A DNA stretch of 64,000 bases from Acidobacteriota bacterium (lineage in GTDB: Bacteria > Actinomycetota > Acidimicrobiia > Acidimicrobiales > Microtrichaceae). Below the pieces are notes generated by a model. That model did not search any database. It was given only the letters and a program-made list of their open reading frames with translations, and had not been told where the DNA came from. Of this stretch, positions 35,520-42,363 are shown in pieces (the first letter of the stretch is position 1; each line of letters starts with the position of its first letter). The position numbers and the translations under genes were made by a program. The stretch is taken from the NCBI GenBank assembly GCA_003577145.1, contig QEUP01000022.1:1-64000 (forward strand). Reading direction: 5' to 3'.

Positions 35520-36253
35520 GAGTCGTAGCCCTCGCGCTCGAGGCGGACGGCGAGGTCGGGCCCGCCGGTCTCGACCACCCGGCCCCCTACGAGGATGTGC
35601 ACCTTGTCGGGCGCGAGGTAGTCGAGCAGCCGCTGGTAGTGGGTGATGGCGAGCACCCCCAACCCCGGCCTCTCCGAGCGCACCTCCTGCACGCCATGGG
35701 CGACGATTCGCAAGGCGTCGATGTCGAGCCCGGAGTCGGTCTCGTCGAGGATGGCCATCTCGGGGTCGAGGATGGCCAGCTGGAGGATCTCGTTGCGCTT
35801 CTTCTCGCCCCCCGAGAACCCCTCGTTGAGGTAGCGGTCGGCAAAGGAGGGATCCATGCCCAGGCGGTCCATCCATTCCATGATGGCCAACCGCAGCTCG
35901 AGCACCGACAGGTCGATCCCTCGCCTCTCGGACAGCGCCTGGCGCAAGAAGTTGATGACCGAGACCCCCGGGATCTCCTGGGGGTACTGGAAGGCGAGGA
36001 AGATGCCCGCCTTCCCCCGTACGTCAGGGCCCCATTCGGTGATGTCGTCACCCCGGAAGCGCACGCTGCCCCGGGTCACCCGGTAGTCGGGATTGCCCAG
36101 CAAGGTGTTGGCGAGAGTGGATTTGCCCGACCCGTTCGGACCCATGAGGGCGTGGACCTCGCCGGTGTCGACCGTCAGGTCCACCCCGCGCAGGATCTCC
36201 ACGTCTGCCACCGAGACGTGCAGATCCTCGATCTCGAACAGGGGGCTGCTCAT
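35510..36253 (-). CDS. sufC: Fe-S cluster assembly ATPase SufC (second copy)
   Basis: 247 aa. Walker A GPNGSGKSTLANTL, Q-loop FLAFQYPQEIPG, signature FSGGEKKRNEI, Walker B MAILDETDSGLDIDAL, switch His ITHYQR. Normal SufC length, without the extra tail of the other copy. It leads a sufC2-sufS-sufU operon. Two full SufC genes in one genome 9 kb apart is unusual; both keep all nucleotide-binding motifs, so both are probably active. Confidence 0.93.
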
Positions 36254-36271
36254 GACGACAAGTGTATTAGC

Positions 36272-36291
36272 ACTATCTACATAGTAGAAAT
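36272..36291. promoter_or_regulatory. Shared suf motif, copy 2
   Basis: ACTATCTACATAGTAGAAAT lies 18 bp upstream of the sufC2 start (minus strand). It contains ACTAT-CTAC-ATAGT, a 5-bp inverted repeat. Downstream, read on the minus strand, TGCTAATAC could be an extended -10, which would put the motif across the promoter core as expected for a repressor. It also lies immediately before the stop codon of the neighbouring MBL gene. Confidence 0.55.
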
Positions 36292-36292
36292 G

Positions 36293-36904
36293 TCACCAGC
36301 CGCGATCCACCCACTCCTGGAGGTGGGGCCGCTCGGCCCCGATGGTGGTGTCCTCGCCATGACCGGGCATCACGATGGTGTCCTCGGCGAGCTTGGAGAA
36401 GAACCTCTCGTCGATGGTGGCGATGATCGTCTTGAAGTCGCCGCCGGGGAAGCTGGTGGCGCCGGGTCCTCCCGGGAAGAGCGTGTCGCCGCTGAAGAGC
36501 ACGGGTGAGCCCTCGACGAGGAACGACATCGAGCCGGGGGTGTGACCCGGCGAGTGGATCGTGTGCAGGCGGAGGCGACCCACCGCGATGACGGACTCGT
36601 CCTCGAGCACGAAGTCGTACGCGTCGAGCATGTGGGCGTCTTCACGCGTGACCCCGACGTCGTACCCGGCGTCGCGGATCTGGGGGATCGCCTGGACGTG
36701 ATCCCAGTGCCCGTGGGTTTCGAGCACGGTTCTCACATCGAGCCCACGGCACAGGTCGAGCAGCCGCTCGTGCTCGTTGGCTGCGTCGAGGAGAACGGCC
36801 TCACCGGTGTCCCGGCAGCGCAGCACGAAGACGTTGTTGTCGACGGGGCCGACCACGACCTTGTGGATCTCGCACTGGCTGTCTTCGTAGTGGAGCGTGC
36901 TCAT
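36293..36904 (-). CDS. MBL-fold hydrolase, glyoxalase II-like
   Basis: 203 aa. Zinc ligands in order: THGHWDHVQA (HxHxDH), HSPGHTPGS, LFSGDTLFPGG and VMPGHGEDT, the pattern of the glyoxalase II/persulfide dioxygenase branch. Its position just upstream of the suf operon, with a shared orientation, could mean a sulfur-related role such as persulfide handling, but the sequence does not show the substrate. The promoter of sufC2 begins at its 3' end. Confidence 0.85.
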   Translation of the reverse strand: MSTLHYEDSQCEIHKVVVGPVDNNVFVLRCRDTGEAVLLDAANEHERLLDLCRGLDVRTVLETHGHWDHVQAIPQIRDAGYDVGVTREDAHMLDAYDFVLEDESVIAVGRLRLHTIHSPGHTPGSMSFLVEGSPVLFSGDTLFPGGPGATSFPGGDFKTIIATIDERFFSKLAEDTIVMPGHGEDTTIGAERPHLQEWVDRGW

Positions 36905-36965
36905 GCGCCAAGTCTGGCCCCTGGCGGCGGAGTGCGAAAGCGTGGCGCTGGCTGATACCGGCGGA

Positions 36966-37379
36966 TCAGGTGGCGACAGGCGATGCCACGTCGAGGCCGA
37001 GCGCCAGCGCGGCGGGGATCTGGCGGCGGTCGAGGGTCAGGTACCGCAGCGGGCGGGGGAGCCGGTCGGCAGCCGCAAGGTGGATGGCGTCGGTCGTGCT
37101 CAGGCCGAACTCGGCGCCGATCTCGACCGCCCTGGCGAGGCACATGTCGTCCACCGGCACAACGACGAAGGCCTCCCAGTCCCGGCGGAACGAGCTCCAC
37201 AGCGCCGCCTGTTGCCGGGGATCACCCGCCGCCCGGTGAAGCGCCAGCATCGTCTCGGCGCGGCACAGCGCCGAGGCACACCAGGTGGGATCCGAGGTCA
37301 TCTGCTCGGTCACCAGCCGGCGATCCGGGTCCTGGACGTAACGTCTCACAAGTGCCGTGGTGTCGATCGCCAGGGTCAT
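36966..37379 (-). CDS. vapC: PIN-domain toxin (VapC-like)
   Basis: 137 aa. PIN ribonuclease fold with acidic residues at AIDTTALVRRY (Asp5), CRAETMLAL (Glu), and LSTTDAIHLAAA (Asp), then LTLDRR. Start lies one base after the antitoxin stop, the usual tight toxin-after-antitoxin order. Target RNA unknown. Confidence 0.85.
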   Translation of the reverse strand: MTLAIDTTALVRRYVQDPDRRLVTEQMTSDPTWCASALCRAETMLALHRAAGDPRQQAALWSSFRRDWEAFVVVPVDDMCLARAVEIGAEFGLSTTDAIHLAAADRLPRPLRYLTLDRRQIPAALALGLDVASPVAT

Positions 37380-37380
37380 C

Positions 37381-37656
37381 TCAGCCTCGGCGGACTTCCT
37401 CGACGAGTTGTTCGGCGCGCATGTCGACGGGCAACGCCGAGGGGAGGGGTGGCTCGGCGGGAGCGTCGACCGCCGGTGCGGTGGCCAGGCCCGCCGCGAA
37501 GAGATCGTCGAGGCCGGGTCGACCGACCGGCTCGAGAGGACCGAGCTGGGCGACCGGGGCGCCGTCGAGGGTCACCACGATGCGCTCCCCAGCCTTTGCC
37601 CGGCGCACCACGGCGGCTACCTGGTTGCGCAGCTCACGGATCCCGACCCGCTCCAC
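37381..37656 (-). CDS. Phd/YefM-type antitoxin
   Basis: 91 aa from GTG 37654-37656: MERVGIRELRNQVAAVVRRA and VVTLDGAPVAQLGPL are the DNA-binding Phd/YefM fold. The C-terminal 45 residues (Pro/Ala/Glu rich, AEQLVEEVRRG) should wrap the PIN toxin. The operon probably represses itself through the about 130-bp gap before the divergent acyl-CoA dehydrogenase gene. Confidence 0.82.
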   Translation of the reverse strand: MERVGIRELRNQVAAVVRRAKAGERIVVTLDGAPVAQLGPLEPVGRPGLDDLFAAGLATAPAVDAPAEPPLPSALPVDMRAEQLVEEVRRG

Positions 37657-37792
37657 GCAGCCATCATAGCGTCCGTGTAGCACGCGTGTACACCAAAGGA
37701 TTGGTCCCGGGAGGTCCCCTCGGGGTACGTTCATGACGCCAGCCGCGCGGGCATCCGATCGACCGGAGCCGGCCAAGACAGGGAGGCCCAAC

Positions 37793-38908
37793 TTGAACTT
37801 CGCGTTCTCCGAGGAGCAAGAGGAACTACGCAAGATCGTCCGGCAGTTCCTCGAGGACAAGTCACCGGAGCTCGCAGTCCGCGAGCAGATGGAGACCGAG
37901 CAGGGCTATGACCCCGATGTCTGGAGCCAGATGGCCGAGCAGATGATGCTCCAGGGCCTGATCATCCCCGAGGAGTACGGCGGCTCGGGCTACAGCTACG
38001 TGGAGCTCATCGTGGTCCTCGAGGAGATGGGGCGGGCTCTGCTGTGCGCCCCCTATTTCTCGACGGTGGTCCTGGCCGGAAACACGCTGCTGTACAGCGG
38101 CGACGAGGCCGCCAAGAAGGATCTGCTGCCCGGGATCGCCTCGGGTGAGACCATCGCCACCCTCGCGTTCACCGAGGACAACGGCCGCTGGGACGAGCAG
38201 GGCATCACCATGGAGGCCACCCAGTCGGGAGACGGCTGGACCTTGAGCGGCTCGAAGATGTTCGTGCTCGACGGCCACAGCGCCGACCTGATCCTGGTGG
38301 CAGCCAGGACCCCCGCGGGGGTCTCGCTGTTCCACGTGCCCGGTGACGCCCGGGGGCTCACCCGCACCGCGCTGTCGACCATGGACATGACCCGCAAGCA
38401 GGCCAAGCTCGAGTTCGACGCCGTCGACGCCGCCCTCATCGGCGAGCAGGGCACGGGCTGGTCGGTACTCGAACGGGTCCTGGATCTCGCCGCCGTCGCG
38501 CTGGCAGCCGAACAGGTAGGCGGAGCCCAGATGTGCCTCGACATGTCCGTCGAGTACGCCAAGGTCCGTGTCCAGTTCGGACGGCCGATCGGGTCCTTTC
38601 AGGCGATCAAGCACAAGTGCGCCGACATGCTGCTCGAGGTCGAGTCCGCCAAGTCAGCCGCGTACTACGCCGGCTGGTGTGCGGCCGAGCTCAACGACGA
38701 GCTCCCGTCTGTCGCCAGCCTCGCCAAGGCCTACTGCTCGGACGCGTACTTCCACGCCGCAGCCGAGAACATCCAGATCCACGGCGGGATCGGCTTCACT
38801 TGGGAGCATCCTGCTCACCTGTACTTCAAGCGGGCGAAGAGCTCCGAGCTGCTCTTCGGCGACCCGACCTACCACCGCGAGCTGCTGGCTCAGCGCATCG
38901 GCATCTGA
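37793..38908 (+). CDS. Acyl-CoA dehydrogenase (short FadE type)
   Basis: 371 aa from TTG 37793 (MNFAFSEEQEELRKIV), which has AGGGAGG 6 nt upstream; an in-frame ATG 60 bp before it lacks a site. Core motifs: FTEDNGRWDEQG in place of the usual TEP-GSD, LDLAAVALAAEQVGGAQ, GRPIGSFQAIKHKCADM and the C-terminal IQIHGGIGFTWEHPAHLYFKRAKSS. The C-terminal region resembles the FadE subunits that work as heteromers in actinobacterial steroid and CoA-ester side-chain degradation, but no partner FadE lies next to it. The catalytic base normally provided by Glu is not obvious to me. Confidence 0.83.
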   Translation: MNFAFSEEQEELRKIVRQFLEDKSPELAVREQMETEQGYDPDVWSQMAEQMMLQGLIIPEEYGGSGYSYVELIVVLEEMGRALLCAPYFSTVVLAGNTLLYSGDEAAKKDLLPGIASGETIATLAFTEDNGRWDEQGITMEATQSGDGWTLSGSKMFVLDGHSADLILVAARTPAGVSLFHVPGDARGLTRTALSTMDMTRKQAKLEFDAVDAALIGEQGTGWSVLERVLDLAAVALAAEQVGGAQMCLDMSVEYAKVRVQFGRPIGSFQAIKHKCADMLLEVESAKSAAYYAGWCAAELNDELPSVASLAKAYCSDAYFHAAAENIQIHGGIGFTWEHPAHLYFKRAKSSELLFGDPTYHRELLAQRIGI

Positions 38909-38953
38909 TCCCCAGCAGGCGCTCGAGAGGGCACCACGAGCCTCGGGCTTGGG

Positions 38954-39427
38954 GTGGATGCATCAGTGGCCTGGATCCTCATAACCTTCGCATCCCTACT
39001 GGTCTTCGTCTTGGCGGCTGTCGCGGTCGGGAGGGTGTCCTTGCAGCTAGCTCAGCGCGCTCGCCGCTCCGTGTACGACCTCGACGAGGCCGTGCAGTTC
39101 GTCGCCGACGCGTTGCCCTTCGAGGTGAGCTCCCAGATCAGCTACGACGACGTCCGCCAGATCCTGTTGTGGCACGTCGAGTACCTGCAAGCGAAAGGCG
39201 TTGCCGACTACGGCTCCGAGCCCGCAGAGCCCGAGCGTCTCGTCGTCGTACCTGACCACGAGCCCGTCGCCTACGTGCTGGGGCGCGTATCCGAGCACGG
39301 CCTCGACGTCTCCGACGAGGATGTGTTGGCGGTGCTCGACGCGGAGACCGAGTACTACCGGGCCATCGGCGCCATCGGAGGGCCGGTCTCGGGCCCGCCT
39401 GAAGGCGATGGTGACCAAAGCGGCTGA
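38954..39427 (+). CDS. Single-pass membrane protein of unknown function
   Basis: 157 aa from GTG 38954 (a second GTG lies 12 bp later). One N-terminal membrane segment (ILITFASLLVFVLAAVAVG), then a cytoplasmic helical domain with VYDLDEAVQFVADALP, SYDDVRQILLWHVEYLQAKG, and EDVLAVLDAETEYYRAIGAIGG. No family recognised; the layout is common in actinobacterial genomes. Confidence 0.7.
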   Translation: MDASVAWILITFASLLVFVLAAVAVGRVSLQLAQRARRSVYDLDEAVQFVADALPFEVSSQISYDDVRQILLWHVEYLQAKGVADYGSEPAEPERLVVVPDHEPVAYVLGRVSEHGLDVSDEDVLAVLDAETEYYRAIGAIGGPVSGPPEGDGDQSG

Positions 39428-39805
39428 CCCGCCCGAAAGGCTGTGCCATATCGGGGCGGAGTTGTGGTTTGATGGTGGGTACCGAGGAAAGGAGGTGGTC
39501 CAAATCAGTAGTAGATCGCATGGGACCTCGGAGGTGACTGGCCGCTAGGCGGCTTGCTGGACCGCCTGGGCGAATTCCCACCAGGCACCCCCGGGACAGA
39601 GCGGTCGGGGAGTGGTCCCTCCCGGCTGAACGCTTCCCGGGCCTTTCCAGCCATGAACTCTTTGGACGGGAGGGGCGCGCTACGCGTCCCTCCCGTCTCG
39701 CGTAAGGACCCCGGGCCGTGCACGAGCTCCCTGTCGAGGCGCGAGCGACACGTTTGCGGCTCGCGGGTCCGGCTTGCAAGGCTGTCGCGCGACTTGGAGG
39801 TGAAC
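39428..39805 (+). ncRNA. Structured leader candidate with short ORF
   Basis: A 378-bp gap with unusual features. AAAGGAGGTGGTCC (39488-39501) is an almost complete anti-Shine-Dalgarno match, but the codon at proper spacing is ATC (39504), opening a 14-codon frame (ISSRSHGTSEVTGR) that ends TAG 39546-39548; an ATG at 39472 opens a 21-codon frame across it. Hairpins follow: GCCGC-TAG-GCGGC, GCCTGG...CCAGGC, and a very strong one at 39665-39697 (10-bp outer stem GACGGGAGGG/CCCTCCCGTC with an inner CGCG-CTA-CGCG). No U-run follows. A translated leader that controls the next gene is a reasonable reading. Confidence 0.5.
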
Positions 39806-40036
39806 GTGGACCGGCCCACCCGCTTCGAGAACCACAGGTACCTAGGTGACAAGCGCAAGCAGGTCGTCTACGACGTCGACGCGATCGAGCCTGGCGACGA
39901 GGAGATAATCGACGAGCTGATGGCAACCGAGCAGTTCATCAGCTTCGCACCTGACACGCTCCCCGAAGCACGCAACCGCGGCTATCGCCTGTGGTCCAGG
40001 CAGGCGCCCGCCGTTGAGGAGCAGGCGTCCGAGTAG
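39806..40036 (+). CDS. Small conserved-type protein of unknown function
   Basis: 76 aa from GTG 39806, with GGAGG 5 nt upstream. VDRPTRFENHRYLGDKRKQV, then VYDVDAIEPGDEEIIDELMATEQFISFAPDTLPEARNRGYRLW. The compact Asp/Glu-rich helix pair and the terminal FAPDTLPEARNRGYR are the kind of sequence kept across Actinobacteria. No function known to me. The upstream structured leader suggests tight regulation. Confidence 0.72.
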   Translation: MDRPTRFENHRYLGDKRKQVVYDVDAIEPGDEEIIDELMATEQFISFAPDTLPEARNRGYRLWSRQAPAVEEQASE

Positions 40037-40056
40037 GCGCGGGCCCGGCGAGCCGG

Positions 40057-40815
40057 TTGAACTACTTCTTCGATTCCGACGGAGTCCGACTGGCCGGTCA
40101 CCTCGCCGAACCACCCGGTAGCCGCACCAACCACGCTCCCGGACTGGTCATCTGCCACGGCTTCCCCTCGGGTGGAGGCGGCGCGGCGAACTCGGGCAAG
40201 TCGTTCCCCGAGCTGGCGGATCGGATCGCGACCGAGATGGACTGGGTCGTCCTCACGATGGCGCTGCGCGGCTGCGGCCAGTCCGAGGGCAACTTCTCGC
40301 TCGACGGCTGGCTCGACGACATCCACGCCGCGGTAGAGCACCTCCGATCCCTCAAGGGGATCGCCGGGGTTTGGCTGGCGGGCTTCGGGACCGGTGGGGC
40401 TCTCTGCATCTGCGAAGCCGCCAGGAACGACTCGGTGAGAGGAGTGGCCGCCATGGCCGCTCCCGCCGACTTCGACGACTGGGCCACCAACCCGCGCCGC
40501 CTCCTCCTGCACGCGCAGGAGGTGGGGGCGATAAGGAGCGCGGACTTCCCCGAGTCCTTCGACCGATGGTCCCGCCAGCTCAAGGCGCACCGGTCGATCG
40601 CCTGCGTCGAGGACCTCGCGCCCCGACCCCTGCTGGTGGTGCACGGGTCCGACGACGACCTCGTACCCGTGTTCGACGCGCGCGTGCTGAGCGATGCCCA
40701 CGCAAGCGCCGAGCTGCGCATCATCGACGGAGCCGGCCACCAGCTCCGCCATGACCCTCGGGCGATCGCGGTCCTGCTCGGCTGGCTCGACCGGCAGCGC
40801 CGACGTTTGACGTGA
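40057..40815 (+). CDS. Alpha/beta hydrolase-fold protein with a changed nucleophile elbow
   Basis: 252 aa from TTG 40057. Fold marks: GLVICHGFPSGGGG (oxyanion region), LTMALRGCGQSEG, LVVHGSDDDLVPV (acid) and DGAGHQLRHDPR (His). The nucleophile elbow reads LAGFGTGGAL, with Gly where GxSxG puts Ser; Thr next to it does not occupy the nucleophile position. It may be non-catalytic or use another residue. Twenty bp after the small protein gene. Confidence 0.78.
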   Translation: MNYFFDSDGVRLAGHLAEPPGSRTNHAPGLVICHGFPSGGGGAANSGKSFPELADRIATEMDWVVLTMALRGCGQSEGNFSLDGWLDDIHAAVEHLRSLKGIAGVWLAGFGTGGALCICEAARNDSVRGVAAMAAPADFDDWATNPRRLLLHAQEVGAIRSADFPESFDRWSRQLKAHRSIACVEDLAPRPLLVVHGSDDDLVPVFDARVLSDAHASAELRIIDGAGHQLRHDPRAIAVLLGWLDRQRRRLT

Positions 40816-40850
40816 GGCCAGGGAGGCAGCCTGAGGGAGGTGTGGGGCGG

Positions 40851-41432
40851 TCAGGCCTGCTTGGACTTGCCCTCGGCCTTCATGGCCTTCTTCCACTGCC
40901 TGACGGCGCTGAGCGATTCCGCGGAGCCGACATCGGCAACTGATCGGGGCTTGTCGTCACCGAAGGGCTGGGCGGCGTCCGCCCAGCCTTCGAGGGCGAT
41001 GCCGAATCGCTTCACGAGAACCGCGATGAAGATCTTCGACTTCTCCGCTCCGAAGCCGGGGAGCTCACGCAGGCGGTCGTAGAGGTCCCCGGCGTCGCGC
41101 ACGCCCCTCCAGACTGCCTCGGCATCGCCGTCATAGTGCTCGACGAGGAACACGCACAGCTCGTGGATGCGGCCGCCCATCGCAGCCGGGAAACGGTGTA
41201 TTGCCGGTTTCAGCTTGCAGAGGTCGATGAACTCCTCGGCGTCCATGGCCGCTATCGACTCGGCGTCGAACTCCCCGCCCATACGGGCCTTGATCGTGGC
41301 CGGACCCTTGAAGGCCCACTCCATCGGGACCTGCTGATCGAGGAGCATCCCGGTGAGCAGCGCCAGCGGGCTTTCGGCGAGGAGCGCGTCGGCGTGCGGA
41401 TCGCCGGTTATCGGGAGGAGGGGCGCGGTCAC
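40851..41432 (-). CDS. HhH-GPD family base-excision repair protein
   Basis: 193 aa. Helix-hairpin-helix with LRELPGFGAEKSKIFIAVL, and an early LLTGMLLDQQVPMEWAFKGP, typical of the compact actinobacterial HhH-GPD DNA glycosylases related to AlkA/Nth. No Fe-S cysteine cluster. The lesion specificity cannot be read. Convergent with the hydrolase gene. Confidence 0.82.
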   Translation of the reverse strand: MTAPLLPITGDPHADALLAESPLALLTGMLLDQQVPMEWAFKGPATIKARMGGEFDAESIAAMDAEEFIDLCKLKPAIHRFPAAMGGRIHELCVFLVEHYDGDAEAVWRGVRDAGDLYDRLRELPGFGAEKSKIFIAVLVKRFGIALEGWADAAQPFGDDKPRSVADVGSAESLSAVRQWKKAMKAEGKSKQA

Positions 41433-41532
41433 CGCTAGAGCCTACCCGAGCCCTGTCGCGGAGAAGATGCGCTCACTACCGCCAAGCGGTTGACCGATGG
41501 AAGAGGTGAGGCGATGGGGTGAGGAGCCGGAC

Positions 41533-42303
41533 ATGGCCGCGGCCGATACGTGGGAAGCAGATCTGTTGAACCTGCGGCAGGGCAACGGGCGCGCGCGCGT
41601 GCTCAGGCTCTGCTGGTGGGTCAGGGACAAGCTCGGCCGGAGCGGTGACCACTACGTCGGCTTGTACGCGCTGGACGCCCGACCCGGGGACGAGGCACTC
41701 GTCGTGTTCAAGGTGGACTCCGGTGAGGACCTCACGCGGGTGGGCCAGGGTGAGGAGGTGAGCGCACGCGGCGAACTGCGACCGGGTGCCGCCCTGGTTG
41801 TCTCGCGCGAGGACAAGGAGTTCTGGGCCGCCGAGCCGGCACGAGCCCCGGCGTATTGGGCGGCGAGGTTCGGCTACGGGTGGGTGGGTCCGAGGTACCT
41901 GCTGTGGCTGCAGGTGGTCACCCCGGTGATCGCCGGCATGTGTGCCGCCGCCGCGGTGGTCGCCGTGACCGTCGGAGAGCAGTTGACGGCGGTGGTGTTC
42001 GGTCTGCTGGCGGCCATCGAGGGCCTCAACTACCTGCGGCTGGGGGCCCCGGCAGGGAGGCGGGAGCCGGCGCGGGTTTCGCCTCGCGCCCCGGCTCAGC
42101 GCGGCGGGAGGCCGGCAACGGCCAAGGAGTGGCTGGTCGCGATGGTGACCCCTCTGCTGGTCGCCTTCTGGGCGTGCGTGGCGCTGGTGTCGGCTGCCGA
42201 CGGCCGCTTGGTCGTCGCGGCGATGTCGCTCGTGCTCGGTTTCGCCGCCGGCTACCAGCTCGCCCACTTCCTGCAACGGCAGCGAAGCCTGAGGGTCGGG
42301 TAG
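41533..42303 (+). CDS. Membrane protein of unknown function
   Basis: 256 aa from ATG 41533, with GAGGAG 7 nt upstream (an ATG 36 bp earlier lacks a site). The N-terminal half is soluble and beta-rich (HYVGLYALDARPGDEALVVF, GAALVVSREDKEFWAAEPA); the second half has four hydrophobic segments in two hairpins separated by a basic loop rich in Arg and Pro. No family recognised. Confidence 0.72.
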   Translation: MAAADTWEADLLNLRQGNGRARVLRLCWWVRDKLGRSGDHYVGLYALDARPGDEALVVFKVDSGEDLTRVGQGEEVSARGELRPGAALVVSREDKEFWAAEPARAPAYWAARFGYGWVGPRYLLWLQVVTPVIAGMCAAAAVVAVTVGEQLTAVVFGLLAAIEGLNYLRLGAPAGRREPARVSPRAPAQRGGRPATAKEWLVAMVTPLLVAFWACVALVSAADGRLVVAAMSLVLGFAAGYQLAHFLQRQRSLRVG

Positions 42304-42311
42304 CTCGTTTT

Positions 42312-42351
42312 GTGAACCGAAATGGCCCCTATAGGGGCCATACGCGTTCAC
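42312..42351. terminator. Bidirectional terminator-like palindrome
   Basis: Between the convergent membrane-protein and aceE genes lies ATGGCCCCTATAGGGGCCAT (42322-42341), a perfect 20-bp palindrome, framed by GTGAAC (42312-42317) and GTTCAC (42346-42351). The structure is symmetric, so it can fold in either transcript. There is no run of T after it. Confidence 0.75.
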
Positions 42352-42363
42352 AGAACCGGTTGG

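Noticed and set aside
39554-40036. Longer 160-codon version of the 76-aa gene
   Set aside because: The extra N-terminal 84 codons run through the strong hairpin and have atypical composition; GTG 39806 has a well-placed GGAGG.
42312-42351. Palindrome as a phage attachment site
   Set aside because: It lies between two convergent genes, with no integrase or duplicated copy nearby; a bidirectional terminator is the simpler reading.
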